Positions 16,377-24,806 of a stretch of 64,000 nt of DNA are shown here, in pieces. Source of the stretch: Halobacterium zhouii (GTDB taxonomy: Archaea; Halobacteriota; Halobacteria; Halobacteriales; Halobacteriaceae). The notes under the pieces are model-generated. The model was not told where the DNA came from. It made no database searches and worked only from the letters and a program-made list of their open reading frames with translations. The stretch is taken from the NCBI RefSeq assembly GCF_021249405.1, contig NZ_CP089593.1, positions 558,001 through 622,000 of the forward strand, given 5' to 3'. Both the position numbers and the translations under genes were made by a program. Every line of letters begins with the position of its first letter. Position 1 is the first letter of the stretch.

Positions 16377-17279
16377 ATGGCTGAGGAAGAACAAAATATC
16401 GACGTATCGAGCGCAGACGAACTCATTACTGACGAAGAACTCCAGGAGAAATCCAAGGGGCAGCTCATCAAGAACGCCGGTCAGTTCCGAGACCGACGGA
16501 ACGAGCTGAACCAGCTCGCGTCCTCGCGAGCCTCCAGTCGCGACGAGCTCAACGCGGAGACCCGAGAGAAGGTCGACGCCGCACAGGAACACCGCGAGCA
16601 GCGCGACGAGCTCAACGAGCGCGTCCAGGAGCACAAGGAGAAACGCAACGAACTGAACGCGGAAGCAAACGAGCTCTTCGACGAGGTCGACGACCGCAAG
16701 TCCGACCTCGAACTGGACGAGGGCAAGGACCTCGAACAGCTCAAAGAGGAGATCGAGCAACTCGAGTTCAAGCAGCAGACCGAGGTACTCTCCACCGAGG
16801 ACGAGCGCGAGCTCATCGAGAAGATCGAGGAGAAACGCGAGGAGTACCAGGAACGCAAGGAGACCCTCGAGGACTCTGGCAACCTCGAGGAACTCGTCGA
16901 GGAAGCCGAGGAGGTCCGCGCCGAAGCGTCCGAGCACCACGAGAAGGTGACGGAGCTCGCGGACAAGGCCCAGGAACACCACAACGAGATGATCGAGGCC
17001 TACCGCGAGGCCGACGACATCCGCGACGAGGCCGACGAGATGCACGAGGCCTTCGTCGAGGCCCAGGAGGCCGCCGACGCCCACCACGAGGCGTTCGTGC
17101 GCGTCCAGAAGCGCCTCCGCGAACTCGACAAGCAGGAGGAAGAAGAGCGCAAGGACGAGCGCGCGAAAGAGCAGGAGGAGGCCCGCGAGGAGGCCGAGGA
17201 GATCTACGAGCGGTTCAAGGAGGGCGAGACCCTCGACACCGAGGACCTTCGCAAACTCCAGAAGTCCGGCCACCTCTAA
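16377..17279 (+). CDS. Archaeal coiled-coil protein (COG1340 type)
   Basis: 300 residues, almost entirely charged coiled coil. Repeated heptads of Glu, Lys, Arg and Leu run from about residue 22 to 285 (for example QFRDRRNELNQLASSRASSR, EEIEQLEFKQQTEVLSTEDE). The order of segments matches the archaeal family COG1340, found next to translation or ribosome-associated genes in several archaea and sometimes mislabelled phosphoserine phosphatase. A structural or ribosome-associated role is suspected but unproven. No hydrolase motif is present. Flanked by a strong promoter and a leader ORF. Confidence 0.88.
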   Translation: MAEEEQNIDVSSADELITDEELQEKSKGQLIKNAGQFRDRRNELNQLASSRASSRDELNAETREKVDAAQEHREQRDELNERVQEHKEKRNELNAEANELFDEVDDRKSDLELDEGKDLEQLKEEIEQLEFKQQTEVLSTEDERELIEKIEEKREEYQERKETLEDSGNLEELVEEAEEVRAEASEHHEKVTELADKAQEHHNEMIEAYREADDIRDEADEMHEAFVEAQEAADAHHEAFVRVQKRLRELDKQEEEERKDERAKEQEEAREEAEEIYERFKEGETLDTEDLRKLQKSGHL

Positions 17280-17377
17280 TCGGATCCGAACGCAGTCGAC
17301 CGACGCGAATTCTTCATTTCCCGGTTGGAGAGTACCAACGCAGTCCAGCGGGGTTGCTGTGACGACGACGCACCCAG

Positions 17378-17430
17378 GATGCCACAGCGCCTGCTAGAGA
17401 TGTCACAGCGCCGTGCCAGGACGTCAGAAC
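17378..17430. repeat. Degenerate 21-bp tandem repeat (about 2.5 units)
   Basis: Units start at 17378, 17399 and 17420. The first two share GATGyCACAGCGCC with similar GCyAG ends; the third is partial (GACGTCAGAACG). They lie in the spacer between the coiled-coil gene and the DUF373 gene, 40-140 bp upstream of the latter and just before its TATA-like TTTTTATT (about 17483-17490). Confidence 0.45.
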
Positions 17431-17516
17431 GACGCGCGCCCATTCAGGGTTGTGCGCCGATCCGCGACCCTCAACGCGGGGTTTTTATTCCGGCGGCGTG
17501 ACCCTGTTGACGACTG

Positions 17517-18665
17517 ATGCGTACACTGGTAGTCTGTGTCGACCGGACCGGTGACCTCTCCCGAAAGACGGGACTCGAGACGCCGGTCGCCGGCTGGGAG
17601 GCCGTGCAGTCCCTCGTCGTCGACATGGGCGTCGCCGACCCCGAGGACTCCAGTGTCAACACGCTACTCGAAGCGCTCCGCGTCACCCGCGACCTCCGCG
17701 ACGACGACGACGACGCCGTCGTCGCTGCCGTCTCCGGCGTGGGTGACGACGTGACCGCGGACCGCTCCGTCGCCGAGCAAGTCGATGACCTCCTGGAGCG
17801 GTACGACCCGGACTCCGCGATCGTCGTCGTCGACAGCGAGGAGGACGAACGTCTCGTTCCAATCGTCGAAAGCCGCGTCCAGGTGGACGCCGTCGACCGC
17901 GTGGTCGTCCGGCAGGCCCGCGACCTCGAATCGACGTACTACCTCCTGAAGCAGTTCCTCGCGGACGAGGAACTCCGGCAGACCGTTCTCGTCCCCATAG
18001 GCATCGTCTTGCTCGTGTTCCCGGCGCTCATGATGTTGACCGGGAGTCTCGCGGTCGCCGCCGCGTCGATAACCACGGTCATCGGCCTCTTCTTGCTCTA
18101 CAAGGGGCTGAGCGTCGACGACTATCTCGCGACGCTCCCGGGGCAGGTCCGGGACGCGCTGTACTCCGGCCGGGTCTCCATCGTCACGTACGTTGTCGCC
18201 GTCGGCCTCGCGCTCGTCGGCGTGTTCGCGGGCGCGCTCAGGCTCTCCGAACTGCCGATGACGACCCCGCCACTACTGGCGGGGATGGCGTTCGTCTACT
18301 ACAGCGTTCCGTGGCTGGCGCTCGGCGGTCTCGCGGCGAGCACGGGCCGCCTGTTCGACGAACTCATCCAGCACGACGAGGTCCGGACGTCGTTCCTGAA
18401 CCTCCCGTTCGGCGTGCTCGCCGTCGCGCTCGTCGTCCGGGGTTTCTCCGCGTACTTCGTCGAACGCGCCGCGCTTGTCGACTCCTTGACGGTGCCGGTG
18501 GTACAGGTTGGCGCACTCACCGTTCACGGGTTCGCGCTCACGCCCGAGGAACGCCTCGCGTCGTTCGTCGTGCTGGGCGTGTTCGTCAGCCTCGTCGGCA
18601 TCCGCGTCTCGACGCGCTTCAGCGAGACCGACTACGATGACGTCGAGCAGGTCCTCGAGCGGTGA
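17517..18665 (+). CDS. DUF373-family membrane protein
   Basis: 382 residues. The N-terminal ~155 are soluble and nucleotide-binding-like (MRTLVVCVDRTGDLSRKTG, VVAAVSGVGDDVTADRSVAEQ, SAIVVVDSEEDERLVPIVES), followed by six membrane helices from about residue 156 on, including VLVPIGIVLLVFPALMML and VSIVTYVVAVGLALVGVFAG. DUF373 is widespread in archaea without a known function; the soluble head resembles a phosphatase/ATPase-like alpha/beta domain, which is speculation. ATG 17517 follows a T-rich TATA-like element by about 27 bp, so the mRNA is probably leaderless. Confidence 0.9.
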   Translation: MRTLVVCVDRTGDLSRKTGLETPVAGWEAVQSLVVDMGVADPEDSSVNTLLEALRVTRDLRDDDDDAVVAAVSGVGDDVTADRSVAEQVDDLLERYDPDSAIVVVDSEEDERLVPIVESRVQVDAVDRVVVRQARDLESTYYLLKQFLADEELRQTVLVPIGIVLLVFPALMMLTGSLAVAAASITTVIGLFLLYKGLSVDDYLATLPGQVRDALYSGRVSIVTYVVAVGLALVGVFAGALRLSELPMTTPPLLAGMAFVYYSVPWLALGGLAASTGRLFDELIQHDEVRTSFLNLPFGVLAVALVVRGFSAYFVERAALVDSLTVPVVQVGALTVHGFALTPEERLASFVVLGVFVSLVGIRVSTRFSETDYDDVEQVLER

Positions 18666-18746
18666 CGCCGCGGAGCGTTCGGGCAGTTCGAGTACACACG
18701 CTGCTCGAAGAGTGACGCCTTTCAACGCCGGCGCACAACGACACGT

Positions 18747-19469
18747 ATGACCGACGGACAGTGGGTGAGCCTGTTCTCCGGTGGGAAGGACTCCTCGTGG
18801 GCGCTCTACCGCGCGCTCGAGGAGGGGTTCGACGTGGACCGTCTCGTGACGGTTCACCCGGAGGGCGATTCGTACATGTACCACGTGCCGGCGACGCGAC
18901 TCGCGGACCTCGCATCGGAGAGCGTGGGCATCCCGCTCGTCGACGTCGAACCCGGGGCGTTCGGCGCGAGCGACGCCGTCGATGCGAGCGAACAGGGGGA
19001 CAGCGAACTCGAACCGCTGGAGGCGGCGCTGGCCGACCTGGACGACGACCTGCCAGGGGGTATCGCGGGCGTGACCGCCGGCGCCGTCGAAAGCGAGTTC
19101 CAGACGTCCCGCATCGAGGCGATGTGCGAGCGCCTTAACTGTGAGTTGTTCGCGCCGCTCTGGCAGCGCGACCCGCGCGCGCTCGCCGCCGACATGCTCG
19201 ACGCCGGCTTCGAGATTCAGATCGTCCAGGTGGCGGCGTACGGCCTCGACGAGTCGTGGCTCGGGCGCACGCTCGACTACGAGGTGTTCGACGAACTCGA
19301 GGCGCTGCACGACGAGTACGGCGTCCACGTGCTCGGCGAGGGCGGGGAGTTCGAGACGATGGTGACCGACGGGCCGCACATGGAGCGACGAATCGAACTG
19401 GAGTACGACACGGTGTGGGAGGGGGACCGCGGTCACGTCGAGATTACGGACGCGCGACTCGCGGAGTAG
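18747..19469 (+). CDS. dph6: Diphthine-ammonia ligase-like ATP-pyrophosphatase
   Basis: 240 residues. The PP-loop VSLFSGGKDSSWAL is at residues ~7-20; GVTAGAVESEFQTSRIEAMCERL, LFAPLWQRDPRALAADMLDAGFE and LGEGGEFETMVTDGP are characteristic of the Dph6 family (TIGR00289-like). Dph6 amidates diphthine to diphthamide on elongation factor 2 using ATP and ammonia. An acidic insert (SDAVDASEQGDSELEPLEA, about 75-93) is a haloarchaeal addition. Dph2 and Dph5 genes are not in the window. Assignment as the true diphthamide enzyme is by homology. Confidence 0.88.
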   Translation: MTDGQWVSLFSGGKDSSWALYRALEEGFDVDRLVTVHPEGDSYMYHVPATRLADLASESVGIPLVDVEPGAFGASDAVDASEQGDSELEPLEAALADLDDDLPGGIAGVTAGAVESEFQTSRIEAMCERLNCELFAPLWQRDPRALAADMLDAGFEIQIVQVAAYGLDESWLGRTLDYEVFDELEALHDEYGVHVLGEGGEFETMVTDGPHMERRIELEYDTVWEGDRGHVEITDARLAE

Positions 19470-19581
19470 CAGTAGTGGAATGGTCGCAGTAGCGGAGCGG
19501 TAGCGGTGCACGGTCGCTGAACGGAGGTAGTCGACTCACCGCGAGCGAACACAGTGAGCGAGCGGGCCGAGTGGCGACCAC

Positions 19582-19687
19582 CGCGCCCGGAGGGCGCGAC
19601 GGGAGCCGCGACGGCTTTTTGTCGTAGCTTTTTGCCAACGAACGAGGCCGCGCCAGCGGCCGAGTGAGTGCAGCAAAAAGGTACGAA
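19582..19687. repeat. Hairpin-rich spacer downstream of dph6-like gene
   Basis: The 218-bp spacer (19470-19687) contains CGCGCCC-GGA-GGGCGCG (19582-19598, 7-bp stem, 3-nt loop), then GGCTTTTTGTCGTAGCTTTTTG and GGCCGC-GCCA-GCGGCC (about 19647-19662), and a final CAAAAAGG. The CTTTTTGTCGTAGCTTTTT stretch matches, reversed, the GCAAAAAGCTACG segment in the spacer after ftsZ1 (about 28914-28927). No gene seen. Confidence 0.5.
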
Positions 19688-20656
19688 CTAACGCCCGTTC
19701 GAGATAGTGGTGTGCGCGCCGATGAGCGCGCCGGAGAAGTCGATGTTCTCGAGTCGCGTCTTCTCGTCGATGATGGAGTCACGGACGTCACAGTCCCGGA
19801 GCGTGGCGTCCGGGAAGATGATGGAGTTGTCGACGCTGGAGTTGACGAGTTCCGCGCCCGCCATCACGTGGACGTTCTCGCCGATGGTGGTGTTCTCGAC
19901 GACGGCGTCGTCGCTGACGACGCTCTCGCCGTCGAGGGTCCACGCGACGGCCTCGAGGTAGGATTCGGGCGTGCCGATGTCGAACCACGCGTCGTCGAAC
20001 GTGAACGCGTGGACGGACTGGCGGGCCTGCAGCCACTGGAGGAACCAGCCAGGTTCGTCGGGGTTTTGGCCTTCCTCGAGGTACGTGTGGAGGTCGGGCA
20101 CCGTCTCCCGGGGGAACGCGTAGCACGCGATAGAGACGAGGGTGCTCTTGGGGTTCTCGGGTTTCTCCTGGAAGTCCACGACTTCGTCGCCGTCGAGTTC
20201 GACGAGCCCGTAGGACTTCGCGCGCTCGTGGCTGCCGACGTCGTAGGCGGCGAGCGTGGGGCTGTCTTTGGCCTCGAAGAAGTCCACGAACTCCGAGATG
20301 TCGAAGCTGATGAGGTTGTCGCCCGCGACGACGAGGAGGTCGTCGTCGACGTTCTCGCGGTCGACGAGTTGGGCGAGCGCGCCGACGACGCCGAACTTCT
20401 CGTCTTCCTCGGTAGTGTCTTCGACGGTGAGCGTGAGCTTCTCGAAGTCGCTGTCCGCGATGTAGGACTCGAAGTCCTCGGCGAACCGCTCGTTCGTGGA
20501 GACGAACACCTCGTCGAACCGGTCGTCGGATTCCAACTCCTCGAAGATACGGTCGATGACGGTGGTGTCCCCGACCGGGAGGAACATCTTCGGCCGGTGT
20601 CGCGTGACCGGCCAGAGTCGCGTGGCGTAACCGCCAGCAAGCACGACTGCCTTCAT
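19688..20656 (-). CDS. Nucleotidyltransferase for sugar phosphates (NDP-sugar pyrophosphorylase)
   Basis: 322 residues. N-terminal nucleotidyltransferase fold: AVVLAGGYATRLWPVTRHRPKMFLPVGDTTVID is the GG-x-TR-x(n)-PK signature (residues ~3-35), DDDLLVVAGDNL carries the metal-binding Asp, and GLVELDGDEVVDFQEKP the sugar site. After ~residue 235 the left-handed beta-helix hexapeptide repeats (VVENTTIGENVHVMAGAELV, SSVDNSIIFPDATL) begin, ending TTISNGR. Such enzymes make dTDP- or UDP-glucose-type donors for surface glycans. It diverges from the HTH-ribbon regulator 59 bp away, so both start regions overlap. Exact sugar unknown. Confidence 0.9.
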   Translation of the reverse strand: MKAVVLAGGYATRLWPVTRHRPKMFLPVGDTTVIDRIFEELESDDRFDEVFVSTNERFAEDFESYIADSDFEKLTLTVEDTTEEDEKFGVVGALAQLVDRENVDDDLLVVAGDNLISFDISEFVDFFEAKDSPTLAAYDVGSHERAKSYGLVELDGDEVVDFQEKPENPKSTLVSIACYAFPRETVPDLHTYLEEGQNPDEPGWFLQWLQARQSVHAFTFDDAWFDIGTPESYLEAVAWTLDGESVVSDDAVVENTTIGENVHVMAGAELVNSSVDNSIIFPDATLRDCDVRDSIIDEKTRLENIDFSGALIGAHTTISNGR

Positions 20657-20715
20657 GCTACCACCGTCCACGTCGTCCGATAAGTCCTTTTTCATACAGC
20701 ACCGAACCGTAGGAC

Positions 20716-21000
20716 ATGGACGAGCAGACGACTCGACGCCGGATTCTGGACGCGCTCCGCGAGCGCCCGGACACGCCGAGCGGGCTCGCGGGCGAGTTCG
20801 AAATCGCGCGCGGGACCGTCCTGACACACGTCACCCACCTCTCGGAAACACTCGACGGCACTGACGAGGCGTTGCTGGTTCGCCCGCCGGCGTGTCGTGA
20901 GTGCGGGTTCGACGACTTCGACGACCCCGTGAACGTCCCGTCGCGGTGCCCGGAGTGCAAGCACGAGGGCATCGAGGAACCGGCGTTCGTCGTGGAGTGA
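20716..21000 (+). CDS. HTH transcriptional regulator fused to a zinc ribbon (COG3357 type)
   Basis: 94 residues. A short winged helix (TTRRRILDALRERPDTPSGL, then FEIARGTVLTHVTHLSETL, residues ~5-48) is joined to a zinc ribbon: CRECGFDDFDDPVNVPSRCPEC (about 60-81). The architecture matches COG3357 predicted archaeal regulators. Targets unknown; the divergent neighbour encodes a sugar nucleotidyltransferase, an obvious candidate but unproven. The ATG at 20716 follows a T-rich stretch (TCCTTTTTCATAC) on the plus strand. Confidence 0.88.
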   Translation: MDEQTTRRRILDALRERPDTPSGLAGEFEIARGTVLTHVTHLSETLDGTDEALLVRPPACRECGFDDFDDPVNVPSRCPECKHEGIEEPAFVVE

Positions 21001-21042
21001 GTCACAGCAGTACGGCCGAGAGGCGACACAGGTCGCTGTGCT

Positions 21043-21465
21043 TCAGAAGCCGATCCGCGACCCGGGGGACGTAGAGAGGTCGACGGGGTCGTCGTCTTCG
21101 ACACCCGCCGCTACGAACTCGTAGTCCGCGTCGGCGAGGTAGACGTCGCCGTCCTCGACGACAATCTCGACGGGGTCGAGTCGAGCGCCCTCGCAGGGGC
21201 CGTGCGTGCAGACGCCCGAGTCCTTCTCGAAGGTCGCGGCGTGCTTCCGGCAGACGAGTTCGCCGTCGCGCGTCGGCGCGCCGTCACCGGTGTCGAGCGC
21301 GACGTCGGTCCAGTGCATGCAGTAGTTGAGCCACCCGGCAATGGTTCCGTCCGAGAGTCGGACGAGAATCGCCTCGCGCTCCTCGCCGTCGGCCGAGACA
21401 GTGAACAGAAACGACCCGTCGGCGGGCACGTCCTCGACTGCGGCGATGCGCTCGTCGTCCTCCAT
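21043..21465 (-). CDS. Rieske [2Fe-2S] protein
   Basis: 140 residues. The Rieske cluster motifs are LNYCMHWTDVAL (Cys-x-His) and LVCRKHAATFEKDSGVCTHG (Cys-x2-His), spaced as in ferredoxin-type Rieske proteins rather than the membrane bc1 type, and no membrane anchor is seen. Likely a soluble electron-transfer or assimilatory oxygenase-associated ferredoxin; the partner is unknown. Acidic start MEDDERIAAVEDVPADG. ATG 21465 and the upstream hairpin-rich spacer separate it from pabC on the same strand. Confidence 0.93.
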   Translation of the reverse strand: MEDDERIAAVEDVPADGSFLFTVSADGEEREAILVRLSDGTIAGWLNYCMHWTDVALDTGDGAPTRDGELVCRKHAATFEKDSGVCTHGPCEGARLDPVEIVVEDGDVYLADADYEFVAAGVEDDDPVDLSTSPGSRIGF

Positions 21466-21595
21466 TGGTCCCGACGTATCCGACGAGCGCGTTTGAACGC
21501 ACCGGAACGAGATCGGCCACTTAGCAGCGCCAGGCATCCGGCGACCGAGCAGGCCGGAGGCCCCGGCAGGTCGCCGGTTCACTCTGGGAACGTCG

Positions 21596-21810
21596 CGAGG
21601 CGCTACGCGCCTCGGAATGCGCGAACGGCACGAAGTGCCGTGAGCGAGTGAGCGCGGGCCGACGACTGAGGGGAGCGAGTGCAGCGAGCGAACCGAAGGA
21701 GGAGTGCTTTTGGCCGAGCTTTTGCCGAGTTGAGCGGGACCTCCGGTCCCGCTAACCATGGGAACGGCGCTGTGCGCCGTGAGCAGATGAGGCGCGCCAA
21801 GCGCGCCTCA
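21596..21810. repeat. Array of short hairpins with 3-nt loops (between Rieske gene and pabC)
   Basis: The 362-bp spacer 21466-21827 has no gene. It holds at least five perfect hairpins, each with a 3-nt loop: 21596-21614 (8 bp, TAC), 21625-21641 (7 bp, GAA), 21733-21753 (9 bp, TCC), 21764-21780 (7 bp, TGT), 21788-21810 (10 bp, CAA). GAGCAGAT separates the last two. The second half parallels the spacer at 29778-29870 in order and spacers but not in stem sequence. Confidence 0.75.
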
Positions 21811-21827
21811 CGCAGCGCAAAAGGTCG

Positions 21828-22679
21828 CTAATAGTGGCTGGCTTCGACGACGTCGGCGAACGCGCGGGCGAGGCGGACGCCCACTTTGCAGGTGTCGTAG
21901 GTGGCGCCGTCGAGGTGGGCGACGGGGCGGACTTCCCAGGTGGTGTTGGTGAGGAAGAGTTCGTCGGCGCCCCGGAGGTCTTCGGGCCGGTAGTGGCCTT
22001 CTTCGACCGGGATGTCGAGGTCGTCAGCGAGTTCGGTGACGGCCCAGCGCGTGATGCCGGGGTGGACGGGGAGGTCGAGGCTGGGGGTGTGGAGGACGCC
22101 GTCGTCGACGAAGAAGACGTTGCTGGTGGTGCCCTCGGTAACGTGGCCATCGGCGTCGAACGTGATGGCTTCGTCGGCGTCGCCGGCGTCGATGCGTGCG
22201 AGGACGCCGTCGAGGCGGTTGTGGGTCTTGGCGACCGCGGGGACAGTGGCTTCGGGGACGTGCTGGGCGTCGACGGTGCGCGCGGTTGCGGGAGCGTCCC
22301 AGACACGTTCGCCGTCGAGGCCGCCGCGCGGGAGGGGTTCGGCGACGACGACGACGGTCGGGTCGGCGTCGTCGGTTGGGGTGAGGCCGCTCGATTCGCC
22401 GCGCGTGATGGTGAGGCGGACGGCGGCTTCCGCGAGGCCGTTCGCGGCGAGGGTCTCGTGGACGCGCTCGCGGAGGTCGCGTCCGGAGAGGTCGTGGTCG
22501 AGGGAGAGCGCGTCGCAGGTGGCTTCGAGGCGGCGCTGGTGGGCGCTCCACGCGAACACCTGGCCGCCGTACGCGCGCAGCGTCTCGAAGGCGGCGTCGC
22601 CGTACTGGAATCCGCGGTCGCGGACGCTCACGGTCGCGTCGTCGGCGTCTACGAGGTCACCGTTTACGTGGTACTGCAT
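21828..22679 (-). CDS. pabC: Aminotransferase class IV (aminodeoxychorismate lyase-like)
   Basis: 283 residues. Class IV PLP fold with MQYHVNGDLVDADDATVSV, DRGFQYGDAAFETLR (residues ~21-35), TVPAVAKTHNRLDG with the PLP lysine (about 150), EAITFDADGHVTEGTTSNVFFV and FLTNTTWEVRPV. PabC converts aminodeoxychorismate to p-aminobenzoate; branched-chain aminotransferases share the fold, so the name leans on the pabB remnant immediately upstream (22787-22846). Folate-type cofactors in haloarchaea make this pathway expected. Start ATG 22679. Confidence 0.85.
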   Translation of the reverse strand: MQYHVNGDLVDADDATVSVRDRGFQYGDAAFETLRAYGGQVFAWSAHQRRLEATCDALSLDHDLSGRDLRERVHETLAANGLAEAAVRLTITRGESSGLTPTDDADPTVVVVAEPLPRGGLDGERVWDAPATARTVDAQHVPEATVPAVAKTHNRLDGVLARIDAGDADEAITFDADGHVTEGTTSNVFFVDDGVLHTPSLDLPVHPGITRWAVTELADDLDIPVEEGHYRPEDLRGADELFLTNTTWEVRPVAHLDGATYDTCKVGVRLARAFADVVEASHY

Positions 22680-22786
22680 GAGTCGAGTGGGTGTCGCGTC
22701 GTCTGTGTGTACCCGGCGTGGACGGCGTCATCGCGGAAGCCGGCGGCCGGCGCGCTGTCCGGTGGGGCGTTCTGGTTGGGTCCGGC

Positions 22787-22846
22787 CTCGTCGACCAACT
22801 CCATCGTTCGTGGCTTGGGCGCCCCCGTGATAATTCCACCGGGCAT
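22787..22846 (-). pseudogene. Remnant of pabB (aminodeoxychorismate/anthranilate synthase component I)
   Basis: In the frame starting at 22846, the peptide MPGGIITGAPKPRTMELVDE is the highly conserved GxxTGAPKxRxMExIDE block of chorismate-using PabB/TrpE enzymes. The block is followed by unrelated sequence, reading on to a stop at 22664 within pabC, and no further PabB block was found upstream. So only about 20 codons of a gene of normally more than 450 remain, in the right orientation directly ahead of pabC. The rest of the 344-bp spacer (22680-23023) has no gene that I can support. Confidence 0.75.
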
Positions 22847-23023
22847 CGAGCGGAAACGGCTTGGAAAGCGCAGAAGCGATGAATCGCCGGGACACGGTCG
22901 AACGATGGATTCCGTGTCGGAGCGTCGCTGTTCGGCGTTCGTTACGTGTCTGCGAGGCCACTGCGGGGGAGACGAACGTTCTCACTGCGAGTGAGATGGC
23001 GTTCCCGTCGGTCGCCCTGGCGA

Positions 23024-23749
23024 CTATCTGTCGTTCGCGCTGTCGACCCATCGGCCGACGCGCTTTGGCGAGAGGTCGACGCGGTCGGCGAGTTCTTCGG
23101 GGTCGGCTGTGGCGAGGTCACCGACCGTTTCGACGCCGGCGTCGCGGAGGCGGTCCGCGTACGCCGGCCCGATTCCCTTCACAGTGTCGACGGACTCGTC
23201 GGCGTCCTCGACGTCGGTGGCGTCCGACCCCGTGTCGGACTCCGCGTCGGTGGTGGACTCTGCGTCAGTGCCGGACATCGTCTCTTCGGCGTCGTCCGTC
23301 TCCCCTGTGTCGGCGGGCGGTTCGTCTTCGTCGACGGGTTCGTCGGTGGATTTGTCGACGTCAGCGATGCCTGTCTCGCTCGGTTCGGCAGCGCGCGTCG
23401 GGTCGTCTGCGTGTTCTTCGTCGACCATCGACTCCGTGGACGCGGACGCGTCGGTCTCTTTGGCGGCCGATTCCTCGTCCTCGGTAGCCGATTTCGCGCC
23501 GTGCTCGGCGTCCGACCCAGTGTCGTGTTCGCCGGTACCTGACTTGGCGCTGCGTTCGTCGGTGACTGACGCTGTCTCGCCCTCGTCAGTCACCGATTCC
23601 GTCTCGCTTCCCGCGGCGGACGCCGGGGCCTCTGCCGCGGGCTCGGAGTCCGAATCGGGGTCGCGCTCTACCGTCACGTCGACGCTGCCGCCGCGCCGGC
23701 CGTCGTCGCCCGCGCCGAGCAGCGACTTGAGTTTCGAGAGCAGTCCCAT
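23024..23749 (-). CDS. Helix-hairpin-helix protein with long acidic linker
   Basis: 241 residues. An amphipathic start MGLLSKLKSLLGAGDDG may be membrane- or partner-binding. Residues ~20-180 are a low-complexity Asp/Glu/Ser/Thr linker typical of disordered haloarchaeal segments. The last ~55 residues form a helix-hairpin-helix/SAM-like DNA-binding domain: VDTVKGIGPAYADRLRDAG then VETVGDLATADPEELADRV. Such C-terminal HhH domains occur in haloarchaeal proteins thought to bind DNA; no enzymatic domain is seen. It ends 26 bp before aroE on the same strand in reading order. Confidence 0.75.
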   Translation of the reverse strand: MGLLSKLKSLLGAGDDGRRGGSVDVTVERDPDSDSEPAAEAPASAAGSETESVTDEGETASVTDERSAKSGTGEHDTGSDAEHGAKSATEDEESAAKETDASASTESMVDEEHADDPTRAAEPSETGIADVDKSTDEPVDEDEPPADTGETDDAEETMSGTDAESTTDAESDTGSDATDVEDADESVDTVKGIGPAYADRLRDAGVETVGDLATADPEELADRVDLSPKRVGRWVDSANDR

Positions 23750-23775
23750 TACTCACCTCTATCAACTGCCCGTAC

Positions 23776-24591
23776 TTAAAGCCGTGCCCGGAGCGCCCGG
23801 TTCATCACGGTCACTGGTGCGGAATCATCGAACCACACTTCGAAGGCCTCGACGCCCTGGTACAGCAGCATCCACGCCCCGTCGATTGTGGTCGCCCCCG
23901 CTGCCCGGGCATCTTGGAGGAGTCGCGTCTCAAGCGGTTCGTACACCGCGTCCAGCACTGCCAGTTCCGGATGGAGCGCGTCTGACGGAACCGGTGAGCG
24001 GTCCTCCCCCATGCCGACGCTCGTCGCGTTCACGAGCACGTCGGCGTCGGCGAGCGCGTCGGGAAGGTCGTCGAGCGAACACGAACTCGTCGTCGCGTCA
24101 GTCTGCCTTCCCACGTCGTCGGCGAGTTCCTCGGCGCGCGCGACCGTCCGGTTCGCGACACAGAGATGGTTACACTCCTCGCCCAGCGCGAACGCCGCCG
24201 ACCGACCCGCGCCGCCCGCGCCCACCACGACTGCACTCTGTCCGTCGAGCGCGACGTCGTGGTGCGTGAACGCTCGCCGAACGCCCGCTGCGTCGGTGTT
24301 GTGGCCGGTCGGTTCGTCGCCCGAGAAGTCGACGGTGTTCACCGCGCCGATGCGCGCCGCGAGGTCGTCCATCGACACGAGGGAACGGACGTCCTGCTTG
24401 AACGGCGCCGTGACGTTGAGTCCGGCGACGCCGAGCGCGTCGGCCCCCCGGAGAGCGGCCGCGAGTTCGTCCCGCGACGGTTCGAACGTGACGTACCGCG
24501 CGTCTAGCCCCACTTCCTCGTAGGCCGCCTCGTGCATCGGCGGCGAGAGTGAGTGACTCACCGGGTTGCCGACGAGTCCGAACACCTGCAT
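23776..24591 (-). CDS. aroE: Shikimate dehydrogenase
   Basis: 271 residues. Shikimate-binding [17 protein letters not shown] (about 8-24), the catalytic Lys in [11 protein letters not shown] (about 59-69), Asp in [14 protein letters not shown]-binding [16 protein letters not shown] (about 122-137), and NATSVGMG. Reduces 3-dehydroshikimate with NADPH in aromatic amino acid synthesis. ATG 24591 immediately precedes the first beta-strand MQVFGLVG. Its partner gene downstream in reading order is the HhH protein (26 bp), an unrelated function. Confidence 0.95.
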   Translation of the reverse strand: MQVFGLVGNPVSHSLSPPMHEAAYEEVGLDARYVTFEPSRDELAAALRGADALGVAGLNVTAPFKQDVRSLVSMDDLAARIGAVNTVDFSGDEPTGHNTDAAGVRRAFTHHDVALDGQSAVVVGAGGAGRSAAFALGEECNHLCVANRTVARAEELADDVGRQTDATTSSCSLDDLPDALADADVLVNATSVGMGEDRSPVPSDALHPELAVLDAVYEPLETRLLQDARAAGATTIDGAWMLLYQGVEAFEVWFDDSAPVTVMNRALRARL

Positions 24592-24806
24592 GCACCCCGC
24601 TATCGGCCGAACACCCATAACTGGTTGCCTCCCGGGTCGCGTTCGATCGAACGGCAGGCGGTGACCCCGAGCGGCCGACAGCACGACTCACTGGTTCGAG
24701 TGGTCACACGACACCGGGACGCTGCCACCGCCGAAACTTGTTCTCTACCGACACGTTTTCCCGCGAAACCACAAACGTTAGGTTCGACATCCCGGACCGT
24801 TAAGCC

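Noticed and set aside
22728..23051. Minus-strand frame between pabC and the HhH gene
   Set aside because: Arg/Ser/Thr-rich composition unlike haloarchaeal proteins, no motif; its NAISLAVRTFV phrase resembles PabB's C-terminal region but lies on the wrong side of the GAPK block, so likely chance.
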